A stretch of DNA of 64,000 nucleotides from Caldithrix abyssi DSM 13497 (GCF_001886815.1 NZ_CP018099.1:806001-870000); one strand, 5' to 3'; numbered from the stretch's first letter, positions 1 through 9,900 are shown. Numbers and translations: made by a program. Notes: generated from the sequence alone by a model not told the origin.

Positions 1-636
1 GCGCAACATGCCTGGGCCACCATTGACCACAAGCTGCGTTACAAAACCACGGAAAAAATCCCCAAACTCATTTTGCGTCAGATTTTTCAATTAAGCGCTC
101 TGTTCGAACTGGCCGATATTCAATTTTCAAACATTAAAAAACAGCTCGAAGCTCAGGCCTCTGATGATTTAAAACGCTACCAGGCCGGAGACCTTTCTGC
201 AAAAATTAACGCCCTGACCCTTGGATATTTTTTGAAAACGCACCAGACAACCATTGATGTGCTGGTCAAAGAAGCAAAGAGAATCGGTTTTAATGAAACC
301 TCCATCCAGCAGGACCCTAACACCATTCGTTACCTGTTGATCCTTTTTAAACGCCTGGGCATTGAATCCATGGCCGAACTGGAACAACTCTTTGACGAAG
401 CGCTGCAAAAAAAGGAGATTATTCTCAAAAACATTTACCGGATTATTTCAAATTCCAGTTATGCGCCTATTGATTATCCGTTTCCGGTCATCTTGCTGAT
501 ATTGATAACTTTAAGACTGAAAATCATCGATTTTGACGCCATTGATGTTCAGGAGATCATCTTGAAATTAATGGGTAATCCGGAAGCGTCACTTGATGTT
601 CCACCTGCCGATCAGGCTCTGCCGATTCAACAGTGA
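1..636 (+). CDS. RelA/SpoT-domain (p)ppGpp synthetase-like protein, 3' part only
   Basis: The reading frame is open from base 1, so the gene begins upstream of the window; 211 residues are visible. The first residues read QHAWATIDHKLRYKT, followed by RQIFQLSALFELAD. This matches the end of the RelA/SpoT synthetase domain, where the QHAWA-E/T-IDH and R..RLSALFELADEEF motifs lie. Such enzymes transfer pyrophosphate from ATP to GTP/GDP to make the alarmone (p)ppGpp in the cytoplasm. About 160 residues of mainly helical sequence follow the domain, with no TGS or ACT domain, so a small alarmone synthetase or stand-alone RelA/SpoT-domain protein is more likely than full RelA. The mlaE start lies 7 bases after the stop, suggesting co-transcription with the lipid transporter. 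The catalytic half is not visible, so activity cannot be judged. Confidence 0.75.
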   Translation, partial: AQHAWATIDHKLRYKTTEKIPKLILRQIFQLSALFELADIQFSNIKKQLEAQASDDLKRYQAGDLSAKINALTLGYFLKTHQTTIDVLVKEAKRIGFNETSIQQDPNTIRYLLILFKRLGIESMAELEQLFDEALQKKEIILKNIYRIISNSSYAPIDYPFPVILLILITLRLKIIDFDAIDVQEIILKLMGNPEASLDVPPADQALPIQQ

Positions 637-643
637 GGTTAAG

Positions 644-1444
644 ATGCGTGTATCCAGCATAATAGAAAATTTGCATTCTCTGTTTGTAAAATCGCTTTTT
701 TTTGCTTTTTTCGCTGAAGTCAGGCGCCGCTTAAAATTTGCCTTTCGCGTACTTTCGTCCATGAACGCTGCTTTTCGTTACCGGCACGAAACCCTCTACC
801 AGTTTTACGTGATGGGCGTTCAGGCGCTTTTTTTGGTTGTTTTAGCCACATCGTTTACCAGTATGGTCATGTCTTTTGAATACGGGAAAAAACTGGAGCC
901 TTTTGGAGCCAAACTGCTTTTAGGGCGCATTATGGGCATTTCCATCATTCGCGAAATAGGCCCCATTGTAACGGGATTGATGATTGCTGGACGCACCGGC
1001 GCAAAAATTGTCTCCGAAATCGGTAATATGGTTTTGAGCCAGCAAACGGACGCGCTGCGGGCCTTTGGGCTTGATCCCATCAAACGTATTATTGTGCCGC
1101 GCGTTTTTGCCTCGGTTATGGTTATGATTCCTCTCACTGTGCTGGCTGATTCTGTGGGCATCATCGCCGGCTGGTTTGCGGCTGTGCGCTGGATTGGGGT
1201 GGACTCCGAGTTTTTCTGGCTTTCCATGCGCGGCGGATTGCTGGTAAAAGATTTGACGATAGGCCTGATTAAGCCGCCTTTTTATGGTTTGATTATTGGT
1301 TTGATCAGCAGTTACTATGGCTACACCATTCGCGGCGGCGCGGCAGGAATGGGGCGGGCCGCCACTCAGACGGTGGTCTTTGCCTCGGTCGGCGTTTTAT
1401 TTATCGACTTTCTTTTAACGCGCATTATACTTTCACTTTACTGA
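644..1444 (+). CDS. mlaE: MlaE-type ABC transporter permease (phospholipid/MCE transport)
   Basis: 266 residues, hydrophobic, with about five membrane segments. The MlaE/YrbE permease signature REIGPIVTGLMIAGRTGAK lies near residues 102-121, and the C-terminus is typical (GAAGMGRAATQTVVFASVGVL). It would form the inner-membrane core of an Mla-type complex that moves phospholipids between inner and outer membranes. I chose the ATG at 644, which follows GAGGTTAAG, rather than an upstream ATG at 593 lying inside the preceding gene. mlaF and mlaD follow directly, so the three core subunits form one operon. No gene for periplasmic MlaC or outer-membrane MlaA is visible nearby. Confidence 0.9.
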   Translation: MRVSSIIENLHSLFVKSLFFAFFAEVRRRLKFAFRVLSSMNAAFRYRHETLYQFYVMGVQALFLVVLATSFTSMVMSFEYGKKLEPFGAKLLLGRIMGISIIREIGPIVTGLMIAGRTGAKIVSEIGNMVLSQQTDALRAFGLDPIKRIIVPRVFASVMVMIPLTVLADSVGIIAGWFAAVRWIGVDSEFFWLSMRGGLLVKDLTIGLIKPPFYGLIIGLISSYYGYTIRGGAAGMGRAATQTVVFASVGVLFIDFLLTRIILSLY

Positions 1445-1454
1445 TTGAGGGAAT

Positions 1455-2180
1455 ATGGTTGAATTAGAAAAGGTATCGCTCACGCTGGGCAATCGTAAAA
1501 TTTTAGACAACGTTTCCTTTCACATCAATCCGGGAGAGATTGTTTTACTCAGCGGCGACAGCGGAGTTGGCAAAAGTACGATCCTTAAATTGATTTTGGG
1601 ATTGATTCGACCAACGGCGGGGAAGATTCACGTTCTGGGACATGACATTGGCGCCCTGAAGACCAGTGCGCTGATGCGCGTGCGTCAGCAGTGCGGGATT
1701 GTGTTTCAGGAGGGCGCATTGTTCGATTCGCTAACCGTGGAAGAAAACGTCAGTTTCTTTTTAAAAGAAGCGCTGCACCTGCCGCCGGATGAAATCAGAA
1801 AACGGGTTTCTGAAACGTTGAGCTATCTGGGCTTAATGGATTACCTTCATTACCTTCCGTCGCAATTGAGCGGCGGCATGAAAAAACGGGTGGCCATTGC
1901 CCGGGCCATTGTAACGCGCCCAAAGCTGTTGCTGTACGACGAGCCAACGGCCGGTCTGGACGCCCGCTCGGCAATTCGCGTGGTGGAGCTGATCCGTGAC
2001 TTGCAAAAACAATTTAATGTAACATCGTTAATTGTTACGCATGAACTGCACTATTTTGTGCGTGTGATCGATAAAATTTTCCACCTGGAAAACGGACGGA
2101 TTGAATTCGAAAAGTACAACGGCGCGGCGCTTTCTGCACTGCGGGAAAACAACTTTTTAAATCTTTTTGCACAGGAGTAA
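1455..2180 (+). CDS. mlaF: MlaF-type ABC transporter ATP-binding protein
   Basis: 241 residues, a complete ABC ATPase. Walker A GDSGVGKST is at residues 34-42, the Q-loop is in CGIVFQEGALFDSLT, the signature LSGGMKKR is near 138-145, and Walker B LLLYDEPTAGLD is near 158-169, followed by the switch histidine in VTHEL. EGALFDSLTVEENV after the Q-loop and the GGM form of the signature are characteristic of MlaF/Ttg2A rather than other ABC ATPases. It should power lipid movement through MlaE at the cytoplasmic face. The start is 10 bases after the mlaE stop, preceded by GAGGGAAT. No missing catalytic residue was seen. Confidence 0.92.
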   Translation: MVELEKVSLTLGNRKILDNVSFHINPGEIVLLSGDSGVGKSTILKLILGLIRPTAGKIHVLGHDIGALKTSALMRVRQQCGIVFQEGALFDSLTVEENVSFFLKEALHLPPDEIRKRVSETLSYLGLMDYLHYLPSQLSGGMKKRVAIARAIVTRPKLLLYDEPTAGLDARSAIRVVELIRDLQKQFNVTSLIVTHELHYFVRVIDKIFHLENGRIEFEKYNGAALSALRENNFLNLFAQE

Positions 2181-2187
2181 AACGTGT

Positions 2188-3150
2188 ATGGAATCGCTGA
2201 GGCAAAATAACAATTTTAAAATTAGCGTTTATTTGATGGTTATGCTTTCGGCTGTTTTGCTGGGAATTATCTTTTACATTGTCGGATCAAATCAAAAGTT
2301 ATTTGCCGATAAATATTCGCTGTACATGTTCAAGCCGCAGGCCGAATCGTTAGTGCCCGGAGCTTTTATTACCCTTTCCGGTTTAAAGGTCGGCGTGGTG
2401 GGCGAAATGAAATTGACCAACCGGGCTGAAAAGCCGGGCGTGCTTATTGAACTGAAAATTGACAAAAAATACCGGGAATTTATTACGCCTTCGTCGGTGG
2501 CGCAGATCAAGACCATGGGCATGTTAGGCGATCGTTACGTGGATATCTCGCTGGGTAAAGCCGCAGAAACGCCGCTGCGGGAAGGCGCGCTTATTGCCAG
2601 CAAAGATTCTCCCGATCTGGAGCAGGTTATGGTTGATGCGGCCGCTTCTGTGTCTCAGTTAAGGTCGGTGCTGAACAATGTGGATCTTTTGACGCGCCAG
2701 ATGGTGGAGGGGCCGGGCACCATGGCTTCATTGATCAACGATGGCGCCATGGCCGGTGATCTGAAACAGAGCCTGAACAATCTAAAAGAGATCAGCGGCG
2801 CTGCAAATAACGGTCGCGGAAATGCCGCTCGTTTTTTAAACGATTCCACGCTGTACCAGTCGCTTTTAGCCACCGCAAGGCAATTGCAAAAAATAACGGC
2901 GCAAATTGCAGAAGGGCAGGGAACGTTGGGCAAAATGGTTTTTGATTCAAGCGCCGCTGGCCACCTGCAAAACGTTGTTCAGAAATCCGATTCCTTGCTT
3001 GATGCCCTGAACGGCAATGGAACGGTGGGCGCCTTGCTTAAAGACCGGGCTTATTACGAAGAATTATTTACTCTTACGCGCGAACTGCGTACCTTAATCG
3101 AAGACATTAAAAAACATCCAAAAAAATATGGTTCGTTTAGCATTTTTTAA
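2188..3150 (+). CDS. mlaD: MlaD-type MCE domain protein (periplasmic lipid-binding subunit)
   Basis: 320 residues. A single N-terminal membrane anchor lies at about residues 10-33, followed by an MCE domain at about 40-130, including GAFITLSGLKVGVVGEM and the ITPSSVAQIKTMGMLGDRYVDI motif. The rest is a long, mostly helical tail with repeated GPGTMASLINDG / GQGTLGKMVFDS / GNGTVGALLKDR segments, a pattern common in MCE proteins of this type. MlaD homologues form hexamers that bind MlaEF and shuttle lipids across the periplasm. The ATG at 2188 has AGGAG 10 bases upstream; an in-frame upstream ATG at 2167 lies inside mlaF and is less likely. Confidence 0.9.
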   Translation: MESLRQNNNFKISVYLMVMLSAVLLGIIFYIVGSNQKLFADKYSLYMFKPQAESLVPGAFITLSGLKVGVVGEMKLTNRAEKPGVLIELKIDKKYREFITPSSVAQIKTMGMLGDRYVDISLGKAAETPLREGALIASKDSPDLEQVMVDAAASVSQLRSVLNNVDLLTRQMVEGPGTMASLINDGAMAGDLKQSLNNLKEISGAANNGRGNAARFLNDSTLYQSLLATARQLQKITAQIAEGQGTLGKMVFDSSAAGHLQNVVQKSDSLLDALNGNGTVGALLKDRAYYEELFTLTRELRTLIEDIKKHPKKYGSFSIF

Positions 3151-3182
3151 TTTGAACTCAATTAAATTAAGGAGGATAGATC

Positions 3183-3545
3183 ATGAGCAAGCTTGTTTAT
3201 TTACGCATAGTTGCGGTGGTGGCCGTGGTGATGGGCGCAATGGCCGTGATTGCCGGTGGGAAGGTGCTGGCTGGAATTTCACAACCCGATTACCACGTCC
3301 TTCCGTGGCTGGTGAAATACAATGTGCTGATGGGGGTGATATCTTTAATTACGGCCGGACTGTTGTGGTTTAAAAATTTCTGGGGAAAAATTGGCGCTGT
3401 GGTAATCACTGTTGGACACATTATTGTATTGCTATTGCTGCTGACAATTTTCAGCAACGAAGTAGCCCAACACAGCGTAAATGCCATGACAGTACGCGCG
3501 ACAGTGTGGATTTTGCTGTTTGCCTTTGTCCGAAAAAATTTATGA
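3183..3545 (+). CDS. small membrane protein, unknown function
   Basis: 120 residues with about four predicted membrane segments (near 7-27, 45-62, 70-92 and 100-116). No family is recognised. The ATG has a very strong ribosome binding site, AAGGAGG, at 3169-3175. The last codons overlap a possible ATG of the next gene (TATGA at 3541-3545), suggesting translational coupling. It lies 32 bases after mlaD and may belong to the same transcript, but nothing in it points to lipid transport specifically. Confidence 0.75.
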   Translation: MSKLVYLRIVAVVAVVMGAMAVIAGGKVLAGISQPDYHVLPWLVKYNVLMGVISLITAGLLWFKNFWGKIGAVVITVGHIIVLLLLLTIFSNEVAQHSVNAMTVRATVWILLFAFVRKNL

Positions 3546-3577
3546 TTTTACATCGCAGCAAAAATGAGAAGTTCTTC

Positions 3578-4936
3578 ATGAGTACACATAGTAGCGGCAG
3601 ATTCAAACGAATGGTCATCTTACTCATCTTCCTGGTCGTTGGAACCAGCTTAAGGGCGCAGCCGAGTGCGCGCGATTCTGTAAAAACCAACTACTGGCTG
3701 CCGGCAGCAGAAACCGTTGGCTTAAACGTCATGGTCTGGTCGTTTGACCGCTATGTGCAACAAGTGGACTGGGCGCGGATTTCCTGGGAAAGCATGCGCA
3801 ATAATTTGCGGCACGGTTTTGTGTGGGACGCCGATGGGTTTGAAACCAATCAGTTGTTTCATCCTTACAGCGGCGCGCTTTCTTTTACCATGGCCCGTTC
3901 TTCTGGTTTGGACTTCTGGAAATCGTTGCCTTATTCGTTTGGCGGCAGTTTGATGTGGGAACTGTTCATGGAAACCGAATATCCTTCCATGAACGATATC
4001 ATTACCACGCCCATGAGCGGAATTGTGCTGGGCGAAATCAGTTACCGAGTTTCCAATTTGATCCTGACGACAGGCGAACGCGGATTCTGGCGTAATCTTG
4101 CTTCGGCTTTTATTTCGCCCTCTAACGCCTTTAATCGGTTGTTGCGCGGCGGAAGCCTTGCGCCCGACGCCAGGCGTCATCCTGAGGCTTATCGTGTGGA
4201 TGTGGCGTTTGGGTTAAACGGGGTGTTCATCGATCAAAAGTTTTCGCAACGCGTGCCGCATGTTTACTTAAAGTATCGAATGGAGTACGGCGATCACACC
4301 CACCCTGGCAAAAACTACCGCCCGTTTGATTATTTTGTAACCGAAGCGGGCGCCAGCCTTTCCGACGCTAATAGCATTCTGGCAATTTTTGCCAACGGCA
4401 TGCTTTTCGGTAAAAAGGTAGATTTATTCGGCGCGCGCCAGGCTACCATTGGCCTGTTCAAAAATTTTAGCTTTCTTAATAACCGCGTTTACAAAATTTC
4501 GTCCAGCAGCGTGGGGGGCGCCCTGTTAACGCGCCACACTTTTGCAGATCGCAGCGCATGGAACAATACACTCATTGTCTCGGCGATTGTCATGGGCGGC
4601 GTGAATTCGCTTTACGCCATGGAGGTTGGGCGCGATTACAACCTGGGGCCGGGAATGAGCGTTAAGTACGAATCGTTCTACAGCATAAGGCAATCGGTTC
4701 AGTTTTACCTGCGCTACAAACACTACTGGATTCATCCCTTAAGCGGTGCAAAGGGCAATGAATATGTGGATATCCTGATGATGGGGGCGCGTGTATTTTT
4801 AAGCCAGAGACAAAGCCTGAACCTGGAATTCATCGAATACGACCGCTGGTCCCATTACCGCGATTATCCCAATTTGAAAGAAAACAATTTTGCCGTGCGC
4901 GTTTATTATTCATTTATTTTCGGAAAGCCCCGGTAA
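3578..4936 (+). CDS. DUF3943-type envelope protein
   Basis: 452 residues from this start. A signal peptide is seen at about residues 1-25 (RFKRMVILLIFLVVGTSLRA, cleavage before QPSA). The following segments GFVWDADGFETNQLFHPYSG, LPYSFGGSLMWELFMETEYP and SPSNAFNRLLRG resemble the DUF3943 family of outer-membrane-associated proteins known mainly from Bacteroidota and Proteobacteria. The C-terminal half has alternating aromatic strands ending in VRVYYSFIFGKPR, compatible with a small beta-barrel. An in-frame ATG at 3542 overlapping the previous stop is an alternative start that adds 12 residues. The function is unknown; the position between mlaD and a patatin-barrel protein fits an envelope role. 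Confidence 0.75.
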   Translation: MSTHSSGRFKRMVILLIFLVVGTSLRAQPSARDSVKTNYWLPAAETVGLNVMVWSFDRYVQQVDWARISWESMRNNLRHGFVWDADGFETNQLFHPYSGALSFTMARSSGLDFWKSLPYSFGGSLMWELFMETEYPSMNDIITTPMSGIVLGEISYRVSNLILTTGERGFWRNLASAFISPSNAFNRLLRGGSLAPDARRHPEAYRVDVAFGLNGVFIDQKFSQRVPHVYLKYRMEYGDHTHPGKNYRPFDYFVTEAGASLSDANSILAIFANGMLFGKKVDLFGARQATIGLFKNFSFLNNRVYKISSSSVGGALLTRHTFADRSAWNNTLIVSAIVMGGVNSLYAMEVGRDYNLGPGMSVKYESFYSIRQSVQFYLRYKHYWIHPLSGAKGNEYVDILMMGARVFLSQRQSLNLEFIEYDRWSHYRDYPNLKENNFAVRVYYSFIFGKPR

Positions 4937-4974
4937 GTAACGGAGAAATTTAAAAAACCAGAGAGAGCAGAGCC

Positions 4975-7164
4975 ATGGAATTAATAAAAAAAGTATTTAC
5001 ACCCGTATCGGCCACGCATTTAAAATATTTAAGCGGGATGCTGGCCCTTGTGCTGTGGCTTGGCATCCCCCTGTATGCCCAGAAACCTTTAAAAGTGGGG
5101 CTGGCTTTAAGCGGCGGCGGCGCACGCGGCATTGCCCATATTGGCGTAATTATGGCTCTGGAAGAAAACAACATCCCCATCGATCTTATCGCCGGAACCA
5201 GTATGGGCAGTATTGTGGGCGGGCTTTATGCCTGCGGATTTTCGGGCCATGAGATGCGCGATATCGTGCACCAGTTAGACTGGAATTCTATTTTTAATCA
5301 AGAACCGGATCCCAAACGCGTACTGGTTAGCAAACGCTATGGCATGCTGGAGCCGCTTTTACGCTTACGTTTTAAATTCTGGGATATTTACCTGCCATTC
5401 GGTCTGAATAACGGGCAGCGCATTAGCGAAGAGCTGTTTGCCTTAACTGCGGAGGCTAACTTTGCCGCGCAAAACAATTTTGACAGCCTGGTCGTTCCCC
5501 TGCGTGTAACGGCGGTGGATATTGCCACGGCTGAACTTCTGGCGCTGGGGCGGGGCGAACTGTCGCAGGCCATTCACGCCAGTATGTCCATTCCGCTGGT
5601 TTTTGCGCCGGCGCGCGTGGACGACCGCATGCTGGTGGACGGCGGCGTGCTGGACATGCTGCCCACCGATATCGCCAAACAGATGGGAGCTGATATTATT
5701 ATTGCCTCCGATCTGGAGGATCTTTTTCCTCTGGGCAAAGAACCCAAGCATTTTGCCGATGTGGCCTCACACACGCTGGATATTACTATTCGCGAGCTGA
5801 AAAAGAAGAATCTGAAACTGGCCGATGTGCTCATCGAGCCGGATCTGGGTAACCACCGTTCTTCCGACTACAGCAAACTGGATTCTTTAATTCAGGCCGG
5901 TTATGAGGCGGCCATGGCTAAAATGGTTGAAATCAAAAAAATGGTGCCTGCGGATTACCGCTCGGGTTCGAAAGGTAAAAGAAAGCTGGATCGCGGTTTG
6001 TTGAACCATGCGCGGATTGAATGGATTCAGGTTAAAGGCAGGGACAGAGTGCGGCTTTCGGTCATCGCCGGAGAATTTCCGTTAAAAAAAGGCGATCGTT
6101 TTGATAAAGTTAAGGCCCTGAATGGTGTAAAAAATATTTATGCCACCGGTCTATTTGAAAATGTGTGGCTGGAACTCAAAGCGCTCTCAAAAGAATCGGT
6201 GGGCGTTACCATTCATGTTATTGAAAAATATCCGCGAACCATCGGGTTTGGGCTTAATTACCGCTCTGAGGAAGGTTTGAGCGGTTTTGTGCAGATCGTG
6301 CATTTTAATTTTCTGGGCTGGGGCGAGCGCTTTATGCCGCTGGTGCGCTTTGGCGACTGGCATAATCGTGTAGGAATCGAAGTCATTAATGACCGTTTTT
6401 TTGCCACGCCTTTAGTGGTGCATAACGGTATTTATTACGAGCGCGATCGACCCATTGTTTATGCGAAAGGGGGCCGACAGTTAAGCCATCTGGAAACAGA
6501 ACGCGCGGTGGCTCAGTTTTCTGCGGGCATCCAGCCCAATCATTATTTGCTTTTTACCGCCGGATTGCGCCGTGAACGGGTGTGGCTCGAACAGAATCCG
6601 GTTTTAAGGCTTACCAATCAAACGTCGGACTACTGGGGTGTCTATGCTAAAATGGTTTTCGATAACACCAACGACCGTTATTTTCCAACCTCAGGCATCC
6701 GTTTGATTTTAGACGCCGTATCAGTCAGCGGTTTACAGAGTTCTGTCGGAGAAACTTTTGCTAAATTCTGCGGACGATTTAACGCCAATCTGACGGTTTT
6801 GAAACGCCACACTTTGGGGCTGGACCTTATGGCTGCCGGCTCGGCGGATGACTTGCCGGTTTACGAAAACTTTCGTCTGGGCGGTCCGGACGATCTGGCC
6901 GCCTTTCATCGGGAGGAACGCTGGGGGAAGTTTGCCTGGTATGTACGTCTAAACTACCGTTACAGGCTTGGCAAACGCTGGTATTTGAACACTGCGGGAA
7001 GCGTTGGCCAGGTGGCGCAAAATGCATTGCGGCTGGATGTCCCCTTGCGTACGGCTCTGGTGGGAGTGGCTGCCGATACGCCTGTGGGCCCTTTTAGAAT
7101 TGGCTACGGCTGGAACAACGAAGCCCGCGAGCAACTTTACTTTTCTTTTGGATATGCCTTTTAA
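4975..7164 (+). CDS. patatin-like phospholipase fused to POTRA and Omp85 barrel (PlpD/type Vd-like)
   Basis: 729 residues. A signal peptide (about 1-36, ending LYAQ) is followed by a patatin domain with the oxyanion-hole motif SGGGARG (about 47-53), nucleophile GTSMG with Ser76, and the catalytic Asp222 in VDGGVLD. After about residue 345 comes a POTRA-like segment (IEWIQVKGRDRVRLSVIAGEFPLKKGD), then a surface-antigen/Omp85 barrel to a terminal phenylalanine (YFSFGYAF). This architecture matches PlpD-like type Vd autotransporters, whose patatin domain is a phospholipase A1/A2-type lipase. Both catalytic residues are present. An enzyme attacking phospholipids, placed near mlaEFD, suggests a shared role in outer-membrane lipid handling, but co-transcription is an inference. 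Confidence 0.9.
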   Translation: MELIKKVFTPVSATHLKYLSGMLALVLWLGIPLYAQKPLKVGLALSGGGARGIAHIGVIMALEENNIPIDLIAGTSMGSIVGGLYACGFSGHEMRDIVHQLDWNSIFNQEPDPKRVLVSKRYGMLEPLLRLRFKFWDIYLPFGLNNGQRISEELFALTAEANFAAQNNFDSLVVPLRVTAVDIATAELLALGRGELSQAIHASMSIPLVFAPARVDDRMLVDGGVLDMLPTDIAKQMGADIIIASDLEDLFPLGKEPKHFADVASHTLDITIRELKKKNLKLADVLIEPDLGNHRSSDYSKLDSLIQAGYEAAMAKMVEIKKMVPADYRSGSKGKRKLDRGLLNHARIEWIQVKGRDRVRLSVIAGEFPLKKGDRFDKVKALNGVKNIYATGLFENVWLELKALSKESVGVTIHVIEKYPRTIGFGLNYRSEEGLSGFVQIVHFNFLGWGERFMPLVRFGDWHNRVGIEVINDRFFATPLVVHNGIYYERDRPIVYAKGGRQLSHLETERAVAQFSAGIQPNHYLLFTAGLRRERVWLEQNPVLRLTNQTSDYWGVYAKMVFDNTNDRYFPTSGIRLILDAVSVSGLQSSVGETFAKFCGRFNANLTVLKRHTLGLDLMAAGSADDLPVYENFRLGGPDDLAAFHREERWGKFAWYVRLNYRYRLGKRWYLNTAGSVGQVAQNALRLDVPLRTALVGVAADTPVGPFRIGYGWNNEAREQLYFSFGYAF

Positions 7165-7278
7165 ATCCAGGACGAAGCATAGACGGCACTATCCGCTAAA
7201 AAACATCCCGGCTCATTGTGCACTGCTGCCGGCAATATTCTTTCGCTTTTTAGTGAAAACGCCGTTTTCTGACAAAGC

Positions 7279-9333
7279 TTAATTCTTTTCCAGAATTTGT
7301 TTTAATCCGTCCACCGTTGTAACGGGTAACGAGCAGCTTTGCCCGTGGCAAACAAAGGCGGTGGTTTTGCCCTCCATGGATTCGCGTCCCTGCAGCAGAG
7401 GGCGTCCCATGGAAGCCTTTGAGCTAGCCGTTTGTACCAGAACCACCTTATTGGGCAAATACCGGCTAAAAATCAGTTTCTGAAAGGCGTCAAATCGTTG
7501 CTGATCCTTTTTTAAGATTAAAATCTCCAGCGGTTGCGACAGATAAAAGTCCAGCGCGTTTAAAAAACTGGCAAAAGCATAGGGATTTTCCAGCGCTTTC
7601 TGGCCGTATTTGCGCATCAACTGTTCGGCGGTTTGAAGATAAAGTTGTTCGCCAGTAAAATGAAACAAACGCAATTGATTGTGCAGCATTACGGCCGTGG
7701 GCGAAGGCTGTGATGCGTCGGTTTCGCTTTTGAAATGGCGCTTGGCCTGGTCTTTGCCGGTTGCTTCAAAAAAATAGCCGCCGTGGCGTTTATCCCAGAA
7801 AAGGTCGTTGGCGCGCCGCGTGAGCTCCACCGCCATTTGCAGGTAGTGTTCGTCAAAAAGAGCTTCGTAAGCATCCAGCAACCCCTGAATCAAATAAGCG
7901 TAATCATCCACAAAGGCGTCAATTTTGCTCTGACCTTTACTGTAAACGTGCAGCAAACGTCCGCTTTGGTACAGGTTGCGGCGCACAAAGTCGATGTTTT
8001 TATCGATAACTGCGGCGTAGGTGGGATTTAGAGTGACCTGGTAGGCCGCGGCAAAGGCGCTGAGCATCAAACCGTTCCAGGAGGTCAGCGCTTTGTAGTC
8101 CAGGCCGGGACGGATGCGTTGTTCACGCTCGGCAAGCATTTTTTTTCGGGCCTGCCTGATCAGGGCTTCAATTTCTTCCGGCGTTTTTTTAAATTCAGCG
8201 GCCAGTTCATCAAAGCTTTTACTAACGAACAGAATGTTGCTGCCTTCAAAATTCCCACCATCGGTTACGCCAAAACGCGCACAAAAAAGACGACCCGTTT
8301 CATCGCCCAGAATTTTTAAAATTTCATCTTTTGACCACAGGTAAAATTTACCCTCCTGGCCTTCGCTGTCGGCGTCCAGACTGGAGTAAAAACCGCCGTC
8401 GGGGTCGGTTAATTCTCGCCGAACAAATTCCAGTGTTTCGCGGGCAATTTGCAGGTAAAAGGGATTCTGCGTAAGTCGGTAGGCATCGATGTACAGGCTG
8501 GCGAGCTGGGCGTTGTCGTAAAGCATTTTTTCAAAATGGGGTACGCGCCATTTTTCATCGACGGCGTACCGGGCAAATCCGCCGCCCAGTTGATCGTAAA
8601 TGCCGCCGTTGGCCATGCGCTGCAGGGTGTGCTCCGCCATGCGTAAGAATTGTTTGTCTCCATGGTGAGCGAATTTTCGCAAAAAGAGGGAAAAGACCTG
8701 AACCGCCGGAAATTTAGGGGCCTGTCCCATTCCGCCGTTTAGCGCGTCGTAAAACTGAGTAAGCCGTTGCACTGCCTGGTTCCAGGCCTCGGTATCGGGA
8801 ATGTGGCGGCCTTTAATTTCGCGCCGTTGCCGGGCCATAATCTCACGAATTTTGTCCAGATTCTCTTCAAGTTGCTGGCGATTTTTGTGATAATATTCGG
8901 AAACCATGACCAGGAGTTTTTTAAAGGCGGGTTTTCCGTAGCGATCTTCAGGAGGGAAATAGGTTCCTCCGTAAAAAGGTTCGCCATCGGGCGTTAAAAA
9001 GACGGTTAACGGCCATCCGCCTGATCCGGTGAGCGTTTGCACAAATTCCATGTAATGCTGATCGATGTCCGGCCGCTCTTCCCGATCGACTTTAATGTTA
9101 ACGAACAGTCGATTCATCAACTGCGCGGTTTCTTCGTCTTCAAAGGATTCTTTTTCCATCACGTGGCACCAGTGGCAGGCCGAATAACCGATGCTCAACA
9201 AAATGGGTTTGTTTTGTTCTCTGGCAAGAGAAAGCGCTTCGCCTCCCCAGGGATACCAGTCCACAGGATTATGCGCGTGTTGTTGTAAATATGGGCTGGT
9301 TTCGTCAATTAAACGATTGGTGTATTTATGCAT
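7279..9333 (-). CDS. YyaL/SSP411-type thioredoxin-domain protein (DUF255)
   Basis: 684 residues. The N-terminus [20 protein letters not shown] and the CHWC motif at Cys53-Cys56 in [16 protein letters not shown] are the hallmark of the DUF255/spermatogenesis-associated protein 20 family. A thioredoxin-like domain (about 1-165) is followed by an alpha/alpha-barrel similar to N-acylglucosamine 2-epimerase folds. The biochemical role of the family is not established. The frame extends upstream to 9396, but the ATG at 9333 has a GGAG site 8 bases away and matches the family start. It converges with the patatin gene, 114 bases apart. Confidence 0.9.
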   Translation of the reverse strand: MHKYTNRLIDETSPYLQQHAHNPVDWYPWGGEALSLAREQNKPILLSIGYSACHWCHVMEKESFEDEETAQLMNRLFVNIKVDREERPDIDQHYMEFVQTLTGSGGWPLTVFLTPDGEPFYGGTYFPPEDRYGKPAFKKLLVMVSEYYHKNRQQLEENLDKIREIMARQRREIKGRHIPDTEAWNQAVQRLTQFYDALNGGMGQAPKFPAVQVFSLFLRKFAHHGDKQFLRMAEHTLQRMANGGIYDQLGGGFARYAVDEKWRVPHFEKMLYDNAQLASLYIDAYRLTQNPFYLQIARETLEFVRRELTDPDGGFYSSLDADSEGQEGKFYLWSKDEILKILGDETGRLFCARFGVTDGGNFEGSNILFVSKSFDELAAEFKKTPEEIEALIRQARKKMLAEREQRIRPGLDYKALTSWNGLMLSAFAAAYQVTLNPTYAAVIDKNIDFVRRNLYQSGRLLHVYSKGQSKIDAFVDDYAYLIQGLLDAYEALFDEHYLQMAVELTRRANDLFWDKRHGGYFFEATGKDQAKRHFKSETDASQPSPTAVMLHNQLRLFHFTGEQLYLQTAEQLMRKYGQKALENPYAFASFLNALDFYLSQPLEILILKKDQQRFDAFQKLIFSRYLPNKVVLVQTASSKASMGRPLLQGRESMEGKTTAFVCHGQSCSLPVTTVDGLKQILEKN

Positions 9334-9900
9334 TGAAAAATCTCCGTTACAATTTAAAATGAAAATGAAGGGGATGTTCATTAAAATGAATTTCATACAA
9401 TCCTTTCGGATTACGATTCCTGATCCTATTCCGCACGCAGCAGGAATGATTTCTTCTTTTTAATAGCGGCTGCAAATTACTGCGCCGCTGTAATAATCGA
9501 CTATCACTTTTATTGATTCTTTAAATTAAACTTAATAATGTAATACTCAAATTTTCTTTTTAAAATTCCGCAACGTTACATGCGTAGTGAAAAATGCTTT
9601 AAAAAGGGTAGGATGTTGCAATACAACTTTAAATTACGAATGACGAATTACGAATGACGAATTATCGAAAGATGATGTGATAAAATGTAAAAAATTTGAA
9701 TCAATCAATCATACACAAGGCGTGTAAAGATGATTAAAAATAGAAAAATCTGAGTGAAAGCAAGCGTTATTTTCCAACGGTGGGCAGGTTAACCGTGCAG
9801 AAGCCACGACTTTACTCTGAAAAGCATAAAACGTTGAAACGGTTTCGCCTTCATTCCTGGGTGCGCCTCTTTGTTTTGTCAATTTGAGGGTCCCGCCCCT
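9334..9900. other. intergenic region between the YyaL-type gene and the IS1182-like element
   Basis: About 570 bases with no convincing gene, tRNA or terminator. It is AT-rich at first. It contains a 14-base tandem repeat (9632-9664) and, at its right end, the left part of a dispersed palindromic repeat starting at 9878 and interrupted by the IS at 9901. The upstream part probably holds the promoter of the leftward gene. Confidence 0.6.
9632..9664. repeat. 14-bp tandem repeat, 2.3 copies
   Basis: The unit AATTACGAATGACG occurs at 9632-9645 and 9646-9659, followed by AATTA. Both full copies are identical, suggesting a recent duplication. No gene overlaps it. Confidence 0.8.

Noticed and set aside
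3128-3373. 81-codon plus-strand frame overlapping mlaD and the small membrane protein
   Set aside because: Out of frame with the gene at 3183, which has a strong AAGGAGG site and hydrophobic segments; the alternative product has no such features.
3722-4180. 152-codon frame on the minus strand
   Set aside because: Antisense to the DUF3943 gene; low-quality, Arg/His-rich product and no ribosome binding site.
7004-7282. Plus-strand frame crossing the end of the patatin gene
   Set aside because: Mostly inside the barrel-coding region in another frame; no start signal.
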